From Monosporascus cannonballus (lineage: Eukaryota > Ascomycota > Sordariomycetes > Xylariales): a stretch of DNA of 64,000 nucleotides. The stretch is taken from contig QJNS01000241.1 in NCBI GenBank assembly GCA_004154925.1, forward strand, positions 52,825-116,824. Direction: 5' to 3'. The translations under genes and the position numbers were made by a program. Positions 1 to 10,444 of the stretch are shown in pieces. The stretch's first letter is position 1. Each line of letters begins with the position of its first letter. The notes beneath the pieces were generated by a model. The model was not told the DNA's origin. It ran no database searches and saw only the letters and a program-made list of their open reading frames with translations.

Positions 1-1
1 A

Positions 2-3000
2 AAGCCCGACAAGCTAGAAGAGGACGTATCGGAAGCTACAGAGAACTCGGTTGAAGCCGTCGAAAGCCAGTCGACCGAAGAGTCTAAGGAGGAAGAAGCT
101 ACGCCGGTGCCCGCCGAGGCGCTAGAAGCGGCAGCCCCTGAGATGGCAGGGGAGGTCAAGCCTGAGCTTCCATCCGAAGCCGAAGCTACAGCTGCCGAAA
201 TTACCGACGAACAACCGAAGGGAGATGAGGTGCCAGCAGTCGTTAGAGTCGATAAGGCCGCAGAACCCCCAGTGGGGGAAGAGGCAGCTCCGGAGCCATC
301 CGCCGACGTCGGGGAGACCAAATCCGCGGACGATACTGCTAAGCCCACTCCGGTAGAGCCAGCTGCCGGAATTGCGACAGAAGAACAACCGAAGCAAGAG
401 GTGGCAGCGACCGATGAAGCTGCCAAGGCTGAAGAGCTGGCGGTGGTGAAAAAGGCCGTTCCTGAGCCACCGGCCGAGGCTGACGAGACTAAGCCCGCAG
501 AGGAGGCAGTGGAGCCCACTCCAGTAGAGCCAACTGCCGAAGCCGAGCCTGAAGCCTCCAAGGAGGCGGAACCTGAGGCTGTTAAGGAGAGCGTGCCAGA
601 AACCCCTGTTGAGATAGCTCAAAATGAGCCACAAAAGGATGAACCTGTTCTGGCGGAGGCTGACACGGCGTTGGCGCCAGAGGAGCCTGCCACTGACCCT
701 GCAGGAGAGGAGGCCGTCACTGCGCCTGAGGGGCCTGAAAAATACCAGTCGGCACCAGCTGCGGCTAAGGACCCCTTGGCCATTACACCGGAACCTGAAG
801 CTGTGTCTAAAGAAGTTGAAGAGCCTGCCAACTACGAAGCCGCTGCCGAGAAGACCCCTGTGGAAGCTGAAGGTCCCAAAGAAGAAGACGCTGCAAAGAC
901 CGAAGACATTCTCAACGAAGTCGTGCCCAACGAAGATGTTCCTAAAAGAGAGGCTCCTAGCGAAGAGACTTTACTTAACGACAACGAACTCCCTAAGGAG
1001 GAAGATGGGAAAGAGAAGTGTCTCGAATCTGAATCTAACGAAACCAAATCAGGCCTATTTGAAAAAGAATCTAAGGAGGACAGATCCCAAGAAGAAGAAG
1101 AACGCAAGGACAAAGTTGGGCCAATATTGAATGATAGACCGCCTGAGAAGGCTAGTAAAGGTGAGGAGCGAACCATGCCCTATTCCCCCCCAGAAACCCC
1201 CGTTGCTTTGGAGCACAAGATTGGCGAGAGAGTCCCTGAGCTGGTTCGGGAGCGTGTTGAACAACCGGCTCTAGAGGAACCTGTCGAAGATGAGGCGAGG
1301 ACAATTATTGTTGAAGGCTTAGGGTCGAGTGAGCCAGTTGCTACGACGAAGTCCTCGTTACCCTCAGGGGAACATGTTCTCTCCGAAGGAGGAACACCGG
1401 TTACTAAAGGCGCAACTGTTGAAGAGGCTCTACTAGTCCCAAAGGTGCAGGATAAAGAATCAGAGTCTAGCGAGATCCAGCTTGAAGAGCCTAGAGCTGC
1501 GAACGCTATTCGGCATGCTCAACTGGAGGCTATTGTGAAAGGGCCTCTCAAGGACGATGGCTCGCCAAACGCGGAGCATTCGAAAATCACGTTTATGCAA
1601 GAGGCGACTCAACGTAAGACTTTGCCGACTATTCCATATGTCATTGGCTGTGCGATGCTTCCCGAAGAACCAATTCTGGACGGCGTCTTCAATAGTTCTG
1701 AGAAGTCTGAACATATGACTGAAATACTGTCATCTCCCATTCACCCTCCTTCCCCAGACATACCTCCGGAAATCGTAACGGACGGTAGGAGTGGTTTCAA
1801 GCCCTTCATAAACGAAGATTTTGCACCTGAATTTGTTCTCCGACCTGCCTCAAGCACAAGCGGGATCCTGACAGAGTTCACAGCAGTTGTATCTGCGGAA
1901 GATCAACCATATGAACAGCTTGAGAGATCTTCACTCAACGCCGGACTTCCCGACAGCGTCGAAAGCTTGAGGCGAGTATCTAGTCGAGGGCGAGGCAATA
2001 CTCGGCTTATCTCGATGCCATCGAAGACCTCAAGAGTTAAACAAGGCCTAATCACTATTAAGGAAACAGATGAGGAGCAAGACTCCAAGGAAACCGTCGG
2101 GTCATTATCTCAAACCGATGACCCCAAACTAGAGAACCTGGAAAGTTCTCAGGCCTCAGCTACTAAAGGTTCTTCCGGGGTAAAGTTCACTGGTGAATCT
2201 CAGAATGATGCCATTGCTGCTGCGGCTACTATGGGCCTAGCTGAGGTTATCGAGGAGCCGAGCCTCTCCGCCACATCAACGCGGCTAAAGGGAACCACGC
2301 AATATGATCCGCCTATAACACCTACATCGGTAGACGCCAATCCTTCGGGCGAAGCGGACACTCACCCCCCAAAGATTATCCCGCGCAATTCTTCATTCAG
2401 CTCATCGCAAACCCTAAAGAATAAGGATACTGCAGAGTCTGGCTTATTGTCCTGTGGTACTAGCCTCGTCAAGACGCCCTTGAAGTCTAGCAAAAACTTG
2501 AAGGCTGGCACTGATAGGTCACCTCCCGCCTCCGGAAAGCCCGTAGAGCAGACTATGCTTCACAGTGAGGTGGCCTTGTATGAGAGCTGTGGCGTCGACC
2601 GCACTCCAGCCCAATCCCCATCTAACAACACCAAAGAGCATTCCCAGCGGGCTGAGACTCCATCTCTAGTGTCCCCAACCACCGTGGCGTCAAACGTATC
2701 GTTTTCGGATTGCTTCACCCCAATTTCGGAGAAGACCGCCAAAAGAAGCATTCAGGGGCCTAAGCCGCTCCTTGTACATTCTAGCACCCAAACCGTGGAA
2801 GATGATTTCTTCCATTCTCGCAGCACCCCTTTACCCCCATTATTCGATTGGGACGATCTGAACCTAAAATCAGCCACACCAGAAGTGGAACTTCCGGATC
2901 CTACAGATCACCAGGCCCGGACGTTGGACCGTGCAAGACGTCTCAGAAAACACCAGCTCATAACCCTTAGAAAAGCAGAAGAGACAGTAGCAGCTGCTGT

Positions 3001-4288
3001 TGTGATTTACGCTGCGACCCACCAACTCAATGCGTCTCCTCCGACGTCTCCTCAGGGTAGTTCCCTTGATGGGCCGCAAACGTCGGTTACCTCCCCAAAG
3101 AATGAAGAACCGGCTCGGGAACAAAATCGTGCTTCAATAACAGATATGCCAGGGGGTCACAGCTACGGGAGAGTCGTGCCACTAAAGGTTGCTAACCCAT
3201 CAACAGATGACGAATATAAACCACCAAGGTCACATCATAGCGAACGACCTTACGGGCATCGACGCCACCATCACCACCACCATCGTCATCACCGTTCCTC
3301 GGGATCGATGGAACGTCATAGCACTGACGACCACCACCGTCACTCCCGCCGTAGAAGCGGTAGAACTGAGAGTGACCTGTCATTGATGTCTGGCTCGGAC
3401 CGGTCCTCGCCCCGAACGACGCGGGGACATGATAGCGGTTTCTCGCTTAACAGCTCTCGCTCATCGTCAAGTAGGAGATACCGGACTCCCGAAGAGCAAG
3501 CTGCTCATGACAAACGGAAGGAAGAACGTCGCGCAGCCCGCGATGCCCGTGACAAAGAGAGGGAGGGCAAAGGCAAGGACCCAGAGGCATCATCTGGCGA
3601 CAGAGCAGCTAGGGATAGGCGCTCCCACCGCAACTCAGAGCATCGCAAGCATTCCCACAGCCAATCTCGGCCCGAACATCAGTCTCCGAAGGTTGAAGCA
3701 CCACCCGTCGCCAAGAAGTTCTTCGGTACGAACAATGTTAAAGGTGCATCACAACCTACCCCCACACAGCTGCCTAAGAACGGTACCGCTCATCCCCCGC
3801 CTCAAGAGCCAACTAAGCCGGATGCTCCGAGACGTGAGTATACAAGTCGCTCTCATACAGGATCCGAGGATATGGCCCAGTCAAAATATCGCAGATCCCG
3901 CGAGGAATCTCCAAGGAGACACAGACGATCATCGAGATCCGAGGTTGTGGGCGGTACTAGCCCTGCCTCTTCGTCTCACAGACGATTATCAAAGCCGGAT
4001 GCTGTGGCTGCTACTACCCGACCTTCTTCGTCTCATAGACAATCGTCAAAGCCCGACTTTGTGGCCACTACTACTCCTCCGTTTTCGTCTCATAGACGAT
4101 TATCAAGGTCCGACTCTGCAGCGGCTGCTACTCCTCCGTCTTTGACCTCCAAAGCGGGCCTTGAAGTTAAGGAAGAAAGATATTCGAGACGCGAGGAGAG
4201 ACAAAGAGCCCGCGAGGCTGAGGCTGAGGCTGAGGCCAAGAAGAAATCTACCGGCTTGCGAGCTACATTCAAGAAGCTCTTCACTTAA
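2..4288 (+). CDS. Large disordered Glu/Ala/Pro-rich protein, 5' end outside window
   Basis: The frame is open from the left edge, so the start lies upstream; 1,428 residues are visible, ending in TAA at 4286-4288. No catalytic domain is seen. The first ~330 residues are Glu/Ala/Pro/Lys-rich with degenerate repeats around PTPVEP and EEQPK. The middle is Ser/Thr/Pro-rich. A His tract lies near 3261-3300, followed by Arg/Ser-rich sequence and a charged segment (KRKEERRAARDARDKE, about 3514-3561). Three 57-bp tandem units, each coding an SSHR(R/Q) phrase, start at 3971, 4028 and 4085. The C terminus ends in a basic short helix, FKKLFT. Composition and tail recall the large 'involucrin-repeat' proteins of Pezizomycotina (recollection, not a search). 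It is probably intrinsically disordered and its function is unknown. The gene is certain; the upstream exons cannot be seen. Confidence 0.85.
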   Translation, partial: KPDKLEEDVSEATENSVEAVESQSTEESKEEEATPVPAEALEAAAPEMAGEVKPELPSEAEATAAEITDEQPKGDEVPAVVRVDKAAEPPVGEEAAPEPSADVGETKSADDTAKPTPVEPAAGIATEEQPKQEVAATDEAAKAEELAVVKKAVPEPPAEADETKPAEEAVEPTPVEPTAEAEPEASKEAEPEAVKESVPETPVEIAQNEPQKDEPVLAEADTALAPEEPATDPAGEEAVTAPEGPEKYQSAPAAAKDPLAITPEPEAVSKEVEEPANYEAAAEKTPVEAEGPKEEDAAKTEDILNEVVPNEDVPKREAPSEETLLNDNELPKEEDGKEKCLESESNETKSGLFEKESKEDRSQEEEERKDKVGPILNDRPPEKASKGEERTMPYSPPETPVALEHKIGERVPELVRERVEQPALEEPVEDEARTIIVEGLGSSEPVATTKSSLPSGEHVLSEGGTPVTKGATVEEALLVPKVQDKESESSEIQLEEPRAANAIRHAQLEAIVKGPLKDDGSPNAEHSKITFMQEATQRKTLPTIPYVIGCAMLPEEPILDGVFNSSEKSEHMTEILSSPIHPPSPDIPPEIVTDGRSGFKPFINEDFAPEFVLRPASSTSGILTEFTAVVSAEDQPYEQLERSSLNAGLPDSVESLRRVSSRGRGNTRLISMPSKTSRVKQGLITIKETDEEQDSKETVGSLSQTDDPKLENLESSQASATKGSSGVKFTGESQNDAIAAAATMGLAEVIEEPSLSATSTRLKGTTQYDPPITPTSVDANPSGEADTHPPKIIPRNSSFSSSQTLKNKDTAESGLLSCGTSLVKTPLKSSKNLKAGTDRSPPASGKPVEQTMLHSEVALYESCGVDRTPAQSPSNNTKEHSQRAETPSLVSPTTVASNVSFSDCFTPISEKTAKRSIQGPKPLLVHSSTQTVEDDFFHSRSTPLPPLFDWDDLNLKSATPEVELPDPTDHQARTLDRARRLRKHQLITLRKAEETVAAAVVIYAATHQLNASPPTSPQGSSLDGPQTSVTSPKNEEPAREQNRASITDMPGGHSYGRVVPLKVANPSTDDEYKPPRSHHSERPYGHRRHHHHHHRHHRSSGSMERHSTDDHHRHSRRRSGRTESDLSLMSGSDRSSPRTTRGHDSGFSLNSSRSSSSRRYRTPEEQAAHDKRKEERRAARDARDKEREGKGKDPEASSGDRAARDRRSHRNSEHRKHSHSQSRPEHQSPKVEAPPVAKKFFGTNNVKGASQPTPTQLPKNGTAHPPPQEPTKPDAPRREYTSRSHTGSEDMAQSKYRRSREESPRRHRRSSRSEVVGGTSPASSSHRRLSKPDAVAATTRPSSSHRQSSKPDFVATTTPPFSSHRRLSRSDSAAAATPPSLTSKAGLEVKEERYSRREERQRAREAEAEAEAKKKSTGLRATFKKLFT

Positions 4289-4621
4289 GACGAATTGGCA
4301 CACATATCAGGCGTCAACGAGGATACATACGCAAGGGGCTTTTAATTGATGACTAATGAGTTCACTACTGTACGGTGGGATTGGATCACCTTCGACAATG
4401 TATTAGAAGGGGCATTTTGATCTGTGCAGGTATTGATGCTGGGATAACTTGGTTTCCAGTTGTACGAGATATGAACTTTCGATTCTTGTTGTCCAATTAT
4501 CTCGGGAACCTAAGTCTGTTTCATTAATTATGACTTCTCCTTTGCCAGATAAACCGTCTATTTTGACACGCTGCTGGTTGCTCCCGCCCATGAGCTAAAA
4601 ACTTTATTAGCATGAACTAAT

Positions 4622-4827
4622 TGTCAGGTGCCAAGGTGCGGCCCCCTTTCCGGGGCCCAGCGACCCACCAGTGTGGCTCCAGTTTGTGTATATATAGGGG
4701 GGCTTCGCCCCCGAGTAGTTAGAAAAGGGCAGGCATTAATGGTCATCTATTTACTACCCATACTATGAACCACCTGCTGGGCTGCTTCTTCTGCCTCTCA
4801 CTCCGTACTTTACCATTTTCCCTGACA
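4622..4827. mobile_element. Solo LTR with perfect terminal inverted repeat
   Basis: A 206-bp unit starts TGTCAGG and ends CCTGACA, an exact 7-bp inverted terminal repeat with the TG...CA ends of LTRs. It contains a TATATATA box (about 4688-4696) followed by a GC hairpin (GGGGGC-TTC-GCCCCC, about 4697-4712). The flanking 5-mers are CTAAT (4617-4621) and CCAAT (4828-4832), a target duplication differing by one C/T transition. No retrotransposon coding sequence is nearby, so it reads as a solo LTR left by LTR-LTR recombination. The family (copia or gypsy) cannot be told from the LTR alone. Confidence 0.7.
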
Positions 4828-5588
4828 CCAATATTCGCCGAAACATCTCTGGTCGTAAGGCTTATTTATCAGAGCACATATTAGGTCAACTACAGTTGTT
4901 CAAATTCCGGTATGGCGTCCATTAGAACAAGAAAGGCAGCTATTTTCTACTAGCACCAGGCCATTACCAGCGTAAGGCGTACTAACGAATGTAGCAACAG
5001 CTCGTCGATGTCCCTTTTCCCTCAGTTTCGTGAACAAGGAACAGTAGGAGTAAGAGTCTTTTGATTAGTATGGCGCTTTTAGCTGTGAAGCTCCTTGCAT
5101 GCCGAAGAACCAAAGGAAAACTAACAGGACTATGCTTATGGTATGATAGCGTAGAGAGTGGTAGCTTAGTTCCTAGCTGAGGAACGCCAAGAGCAGCTTT
5201 GTTTCGTTACACACGCCATTTTAGCTACGCTTTTTTTTTAAAAAAAAATCTATTGTTCTTCTTGTTGGTAAAATGCCGCCTCAGTTCATTATCATTGTAT
5301 TAGAGACCAATCCTCTGTTCTAATTCCGAATTAAGGGAAGCATCGTTTTAATGCACACATTAGAACAGTCATTTGTTTCATGTACGTGCTCCTGCCCTAG
5401 GAGAACAGATAAAGCAGCTGAGCTCACACGATCTCTCGTCCAGCTTGAATTAAACACTCACCGGCTCCGACATATGTAAGGAGGCCATCTACCATTGCTT
5501 TCGATGGGTAGAGCGACATCCCTGAAGTCCAAAATAGACCCTGACACACAATATAAAATCTCGACTCATATCATCAACACCTGTCAGT
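4828..5588. other. Intergenic stretch, no gene seen
   Basis: No convincing coding frame. The only notable item is a T9A9 tract at 5231-5248, a self-complementary A/T run of the kind that disfavours nucleosomes. The segment is probably the promoter side of the broken gene beginning at 5589. Confidence 0.4.
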
Positions 5589-6349
5589 ATGGAATCCCTT
5601 TCGAACGATTTAGAGCAGTGGCTCAAACTTTCAAAGGAGAACCTGGTTATGCGTGCGGTGTTGTAGCAATACCAGCATATAAGCTTAGTACTTGGTCTAA
5701 ATTTTCCACTTCGGTCGAGGTAGTTAAGCCTACCTCAGGCGGAAGAGGACCTTGACAGGATGTACCGGGACTTCCAAGAATTCGCTAACAAGTGCAGGAC
5801 AATAAACGACGTGCTTCTTGAAAACCTTGTCTTGACTGATGAGATCAAGAACCTTCGTGCTGAGATTGAGCATGCCATGGAGCTCGATGGCGTCCTTACT
5901 GCAAGAATGCAGACTGAAATCGAAAACCGGCTGACAGCGGTTGATGAGTTGGCTACGGACAAGCTACTCATTGGCAAGGCGCGAGACACCATAGAGGTCG
6001 TTGAACACAACAAAAATGGAGCAAACTCCTTAGGGCTCTGGGGCGTCTACCAAGGGAACCTGGCGGCGGTCTTGGATATTGCGATGGAGAGGAACGTCTT
6101 GCTCCGCCGCATAGAGTATCACCTCTCAGAGTGTTACAAGATTTCCAATAATGCCCTTGGGATCAACGCAGAGGGAGGGATAGGGGTTTCTTAGGTGATG
6201 CATCATCTCCTTGACGATGAAGAAGCACTCGGAGAAACCCTGTGCCTGAACTCGATGTTCCTGGATCAATATATGGATGCGGAGAAGACCATAAAGAAGC
6301 CAGGGCGGCCATGTTGGCAGTGGCGCGTACTAAAATAACCGATTCATAA
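5589..6349 (+). pseudogene. Broken gene for a helical protein of unknown family
   Basis: An ATG at 5589 in good context opens a helical frame beginning MESLSNDLEQWLKLS. A plausible phase-0 intron follows (donor GTTATG or GTGTTG near 5644-5660, acceptor CTCAG just before 5742), then a long helical, coiled-coil-like frame runs to a TAG at 6192-6194. Coding-like sequence resumes in the same frame right after this TAG (MHHLLDDEEALGET...), then needs a shift near 6285-6295 to keep its character and reaches TAA at 6347-6349. One in-frame stop plus one shift suggests a pseudogene. The TAG is explicable as CAG to TAG. Alternatively the true gene ends at 6194 and the rest is chance. I do not recognise the family. 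Confidence 0.5.
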
Positions 6350-6655
6350 TTCCTGATCAAACAGCGCAAAATGTCACCATTCATGGACCTCTATTGCGTC
6401 CACCCGACGTACGAAGAGTTGCACCAGAATGACTAGGAATCCCGACTAGCAATGAATAATCATTTCCATATAATCCGGGGATCTCAACAGTCTCAAAAAA
6501 TTTAAATTATACCCCTATACCTCTGTATCTCTATACATCCAAACCTCTATGCCTCTATGACTGTCACCGACTACCAATTACTGGTCCGACGCAAAGCATA
6601 CAGCCTCCCTGTGAATTTATCTTTCCTTTTTCGGTTATTACGATGACAATTAGGA

Positions 6656-6973
6656 TTAGGTATTAGTCATAAACCACAGCAGCTCTGAAGACAAATCCTT
6701 CGAATCTTTAAGAGGGTGTGGCTGTGGCTCTAGAATCTCCGTAGTTAATGAAATCAGGATCACCACCGTACACGACCTTATCTCCAATTCCGGACACGGC
6801 GGATCGCACTCTTCGAAGTCGTGGTAATCATTCTTGCCATCTCCGCATCTTCTCATGCTACCGCGCCACATGACGTACATTCTCATCATGATACTTGTTA
6901 GGAGAATTGTGATTGCTGGGAGTAGCCAGACGACACCAGAGTCCAAGTCGAAGAATGTCATTGAAAACAACAT
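6656..6973 (-). CDS. Possible small membrane protein
   Basis: An ATG-initiated frame of 105 codons whose first ~35 residues form one strong hydrophobic helix (VVWLLPAITILLTSI), followed by a basic stop-transfer segment (MRRCGDGK) and a hydrophilic Cys-containing tail. The helix followed by positive residues looks protein-like, but the frame is isolated, no splice partner is obvious and I do not recognise a family. It lies beyond the 3' end of the GH6 gene. The remainder of 6350-7584 holds no other frame I can support. Confidence 0.3.
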   Translation of the reverse strand: MLFSMTFFDLDSGVVWLLPAITILLTSIMMRMYVMWRGSMRRCGDGKNDYHDFEECDPPCPELEIRSCTVVILISLTTEILEPQPHPLKDSKDLSSELLWFMTNT

Positions 6974-7584
6974 CTGGTACGGTTAGAATCTTGTCACAGA
7001 AGAAATTGAGGCTATATTGACAGCCCTGACTCTAAGGAGGGCAAGATCTTCCCAAGCCACTTAGGCTGATCGAAGCAATTGTATACAGCCTGGTGGATCC
7101 TATATGGGGCTCATCAGGGGTGTCTGATTGGAGCCCTTTAGATCCCCTTTTTTTCCATGCCAAATCTAAAATGGTCTATATTGAGCTTTAGGTGGTAACA
7201 TACAGCGATAAATGTAGCTGGTAGAAAGACCACGGTGTGCTCCTCAAGCATTTGGGACGCTTGAACCCCTCCCCTCGCACCCTCGGGTACTCTAAAGGGG
7301 GCAATAGACGAACGAAATACGTAAGTCGTTACGGAACACTCTTTCAAGATATGGGCAATAGTATATAAGAATACGAGGAGGATGTCATTTGTACGGAGGT
7401 TTATCAAAGACTATATACAGTTCGAATCCAACACGAGAAGCCGATGCGAATGAGCTCCCGAGAGCGTCATCTTCCGACACCGACTAGCTAGAACACGCCA
7501 CGTAGGCAGGAGGCAGGTTGGTAGTTCCGCCACATGTCTGGCAAGCCCGCGCCCCCTTTTCTTCTCCGAGGGAGTACCGTAAAC

Positions 7585-9032
7585 TTAGAACTTGGGGTTG
7601 GCGTTCCTGAGCAGCATCTCGAAGTAGGCCTGGTTCCACTGGCCGGCCTCGGGGGAGGGCTTGAAGGCGTCGGGCTTGCCGCAGAAGGAGTCGTAGCGGA
7701 CGGCGCTGGGGGCGGAGGTGCCGTCGGACTCGCCGCCGGGCTTGCCCCAGATGAAGGCGTCGGCGAGCGAGGAGCCCGTGTTGGCCGTCGGGCGCACGCC
7801 GAAGCCCGCGCCGTCGACGTTGCACCAGTTGCCCCACTCCTCGCGCAGGCCCGTCACGGCGTTGCGGCCCGTGTCCACGATGGCGTGGTTCGGGTGCCCC
7901 GCGCTCCGGAGCTCCGCGCCGAACGTCTCCACGTAGATCTTCTCGTTCTGGCACTTGTTCCACTGCGCGTCCTTGTGGTCGGAGAACTCGCCGGGGGTCT
8001 GGTCCCTGTTTGTCGCCGTTAGAAGACCGGGGCTTGGTATCGTCTGACGGGTCCGGCAAGGACGCGGTAGAGGCGGGGGTCTTTTTAGGGGAGCGGGGAG
8101 GCTGGGGTGGGGGCGGGGAGATTAGAAAGGGGGCTTGCTTACCAGGCGTTCCAGCCGGCGATGTTGGTGGCGATACCGCGGACCTGGCTCGGGCTGCCGG
8201 CGTTCTTGTAGACCTTGGCGAGCTCCTGCGCGCCGGGCTTGAGGTTGTCGTTCCAGCCGAGCCAACCGCCGTGGCCGGCGTCGACATACATGACGACGTT
8301 GGGCAGGTTGAGTGTCTTGAGGGCGTACGCGACACCCTCCTCGTAGCCGGCCTTGGACCGCTGGCAAGTCTCCAGGTCGATGTTGGTGACCAGGTTGGGC
8401 AGGGAGTCGGGCTCGATTATGAGCGCGAAGGCCGAGTTCGGGTTGGCCTTGAGGAGGCCAGCAATGACTAAAATTCCCCTATGTCAGCCCCACTGTATCG
8501 CCGAAGGGATGTTGGGCCATGGGTCGCATACCGTCGATGTACTCGGTCTTGTACCGGCCGATCTCGCCGACCTTCAGTTCACCGTTGGAGGCCTTGGCGG
8601 CGCAGTCACGACCGGGCAGGTCGTAGACGACGAGACCGAGGATTTCGTCGCAAGGGAGGTCAGCGACGGCGGGCTCGAATTTGTTGATGTTCTGGATCGT
8701 GTCGCTACACAGTCACATTAGTGGCCTACTCCCAATGTTTCCCGGATCCCGCATTTCGGGACTCCTCCGACTCACAGCCAGAGGAAGCTGCCGACGTCGG
8801 CAACCTTAAGGGCCTGCGCCTTCAGAGCGGAATCCGAGATCTGCGCGGCGGCCGCCTCTACCTCGCCGCGGTAGAAGTTGTTGGCGTGCAGGGTGTACTG
8901 CTGGAAGACGTTGGTGGAGGCGTCGAGCCGGACGGGAGAGCTGCAGGCCTTGGAGCTCTGACGAGGCTTATTGTTCGGTGCGGCCATGGCGCTGGCGGCA
9001 AAGGCCGCGACGGCAGCGTTGCTGAACTTCAT
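7585..9032 (-). CDS. GH6 cellobiohydrolase (cellobiohydrolase II type), no CBM
   Basis: Secreted glycoside hydrolase family 6 enzyme, releasing cellobiose from non-reducing ends of cellulose. Exons on the minus strand: 9032-8776, 8704-8532, 8467-8143, 8005-7585; introns of 71, 64 and 137 nt; 391 residues, frame kept throughout. The signal peptide is residues 1-~18 (ending SAMAAP). The GH6 signature YDLPGRDCAA at 113-122 aligns Asp119 with the catalytic acid Asp175 of Trichoderma Cel6A, and EPDSL at 162-166 aligns Asp164 with Asp221. The C-terminal KPGGESDG retains the Asp equivalent to Asp401. There is no N-terminal cellulose-binding module or Ser/Pro linker: the catalytic domain starts soon after the signal peptide. 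The gene is GC-rich and intact. Family assignment is secure; exo versus endo action is inferred from similarity. Confidence 0.95.
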
Positions 9033-9873
9033 TCTTGCGGTTCGAGGCTTGACTTCTACTCTTACCTCTGGGGATAGCTGCTGAACGGGCGAGGTGAAGA
9101 TCTCAGTTTGGATGCCACCTCAAAGGGCAGTGGCTGAACTTCTTATAGCAAGGCACCGTGTGACTGAGAGGGTCGCCTTGCCCTCCTCCGCAAACTGACG
9201 CTCTTCCCTTCGCCGCCTCTCGAGCTCGAGGGTAATTAGGAACAAGGCCCGGCAATCTCGAAAGAGGCTCGGCGCGTAGTCTCCGAACAGGCAGACAATG
9301 TGCTCAGCGAGCCAGTTTGGGACCCGGCTGCGGTGATCCCCACGCCACCGTTGCATCCATCGGAGAGCGTTTGTAATTAGGTTTCCCCTTGCCACGCAGA
9401 TGGGGCCCCCTATTTGCCCATCAGAGATCCCTTCGAAGTATCCATACCCCTGAATGTTGGAGGACAAAATGGTCCAGTGGAATGGGAGAACCCTCGGCCG
9501 GATCGCGAAACGCTAGTTGGCTTTCAAGAGCCCCTAAACCTAGACTTAGGCAGGACAAGCTCGACATGGTTGGAATATGGGAGTATCAACGAGCCCGACA
9601 ACGCCATTGTATGCGAATCTCCCATCTTGTAGGCCCTACAAGGTGACGATTCAAGACTCCATATAGTACTGTACGTATAACTACTACCATACGTTACATT
9701 GATTCCCCATGGGGTAAGAAACCAGGGTGCGGCCGAAGGGGATCATGCGAGGAAATCCCTCTCTCAATTTGTTTGGCGCAAGATATTCTCAGGGTCCTGG
9801 CTAAAGTCACATGGATGCTGAAACAGCCAGTGAGAGCGTGCCTGACCCAGGCGACCGAGTCTAAGGCGCGAAT

Positions 9874-9909
9874 TTAGCCGCAGGACAGTGAATGATCGCC
9901 GTCGGCTAA
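9874..9909. promoter_or_regulatory. Candidate XlnR/XYR1 inverted half-sites upstream of GH6
   Basis: TTAGCC at 9874-9879 and GGCTAA at 9904-9909 form an inverted pair of the GGCTAA motif bound by the Zn2Cys6 cellulase/xylanase activators XlnR/XYR1. They lie about 840-880 bp upstream of the GH6 ATG. A CreA-like CTGGGG hexamer lies at 9067-9072. Both are short motifs and could be chance. The rest of 9033-10444 shows no supportable gene. Confidence 0.3.
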
Positions 9910-10444
9910 TAAGGCTTGTCAGGGCTTCACGAAAGATAGTTGCCAACAGATTCTCATAGCCTACCGTGGAGAACCAGAGAGCTGCCTGGCGAGGGCACGG
10001 CGTTTAGACTGCATAGCTTCCCTCTGGGAATATTCGGAGCAAGGCTCCGAGTGATAATATCATTCCCCCTATGGCAGTATTTAGTCCGCATTCCAAAATG
10101 CGTACATCACATTGGAGAATATGATTTGACTCGAGAAATCGCCTCAATAAAGGTGCTGTCGTTGGGCTCCCTGCGAGCTAGAGAACCGTTCTGGAGGCTA
10201 GACTTTCGGAATCGGATTGGCTGACGATAAGTTCAGTCGCATGACCCAAGGCAACTATGGCCTACCTGTGGCTAAATAACATGCGCAATAGTGTTTCCAA
10301 TTTGACGTTCTGCGGACCGTCCCATCATTGCCGACTTTTTCCGCTGGTAATGTACATTGCTCTATAACTACCTTATAGCAATGCTGACACGGGTGGCTCA
10401 CCCGCTGCATCTCAACTTGTGCTCGCAGTCGATAGACTCGGTAA

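Noticed and set aside
7138..7407. 89-codon minus-strand frame
   Set aside because: Mixed composition, no family resemblance, no splice partner; likely chance.
7420..7429. GTTCGAATCC, the T-loop signature of a tRNA
   Set aside because: No acceptor, D-arm or anticodon arm can be folded upstream at the right spacing.
7534..8471. Plus-strand open frames opposite the GH6 gene
   Set aside because: Gly/Val/Ala-rich antisense shadows of GC-rich exons.
9414..9632. 72-codon plus-strand frame in the GH6 upstream region
   Set aside because: Moderately protein-like but isolated, with no domain and no introns in support.
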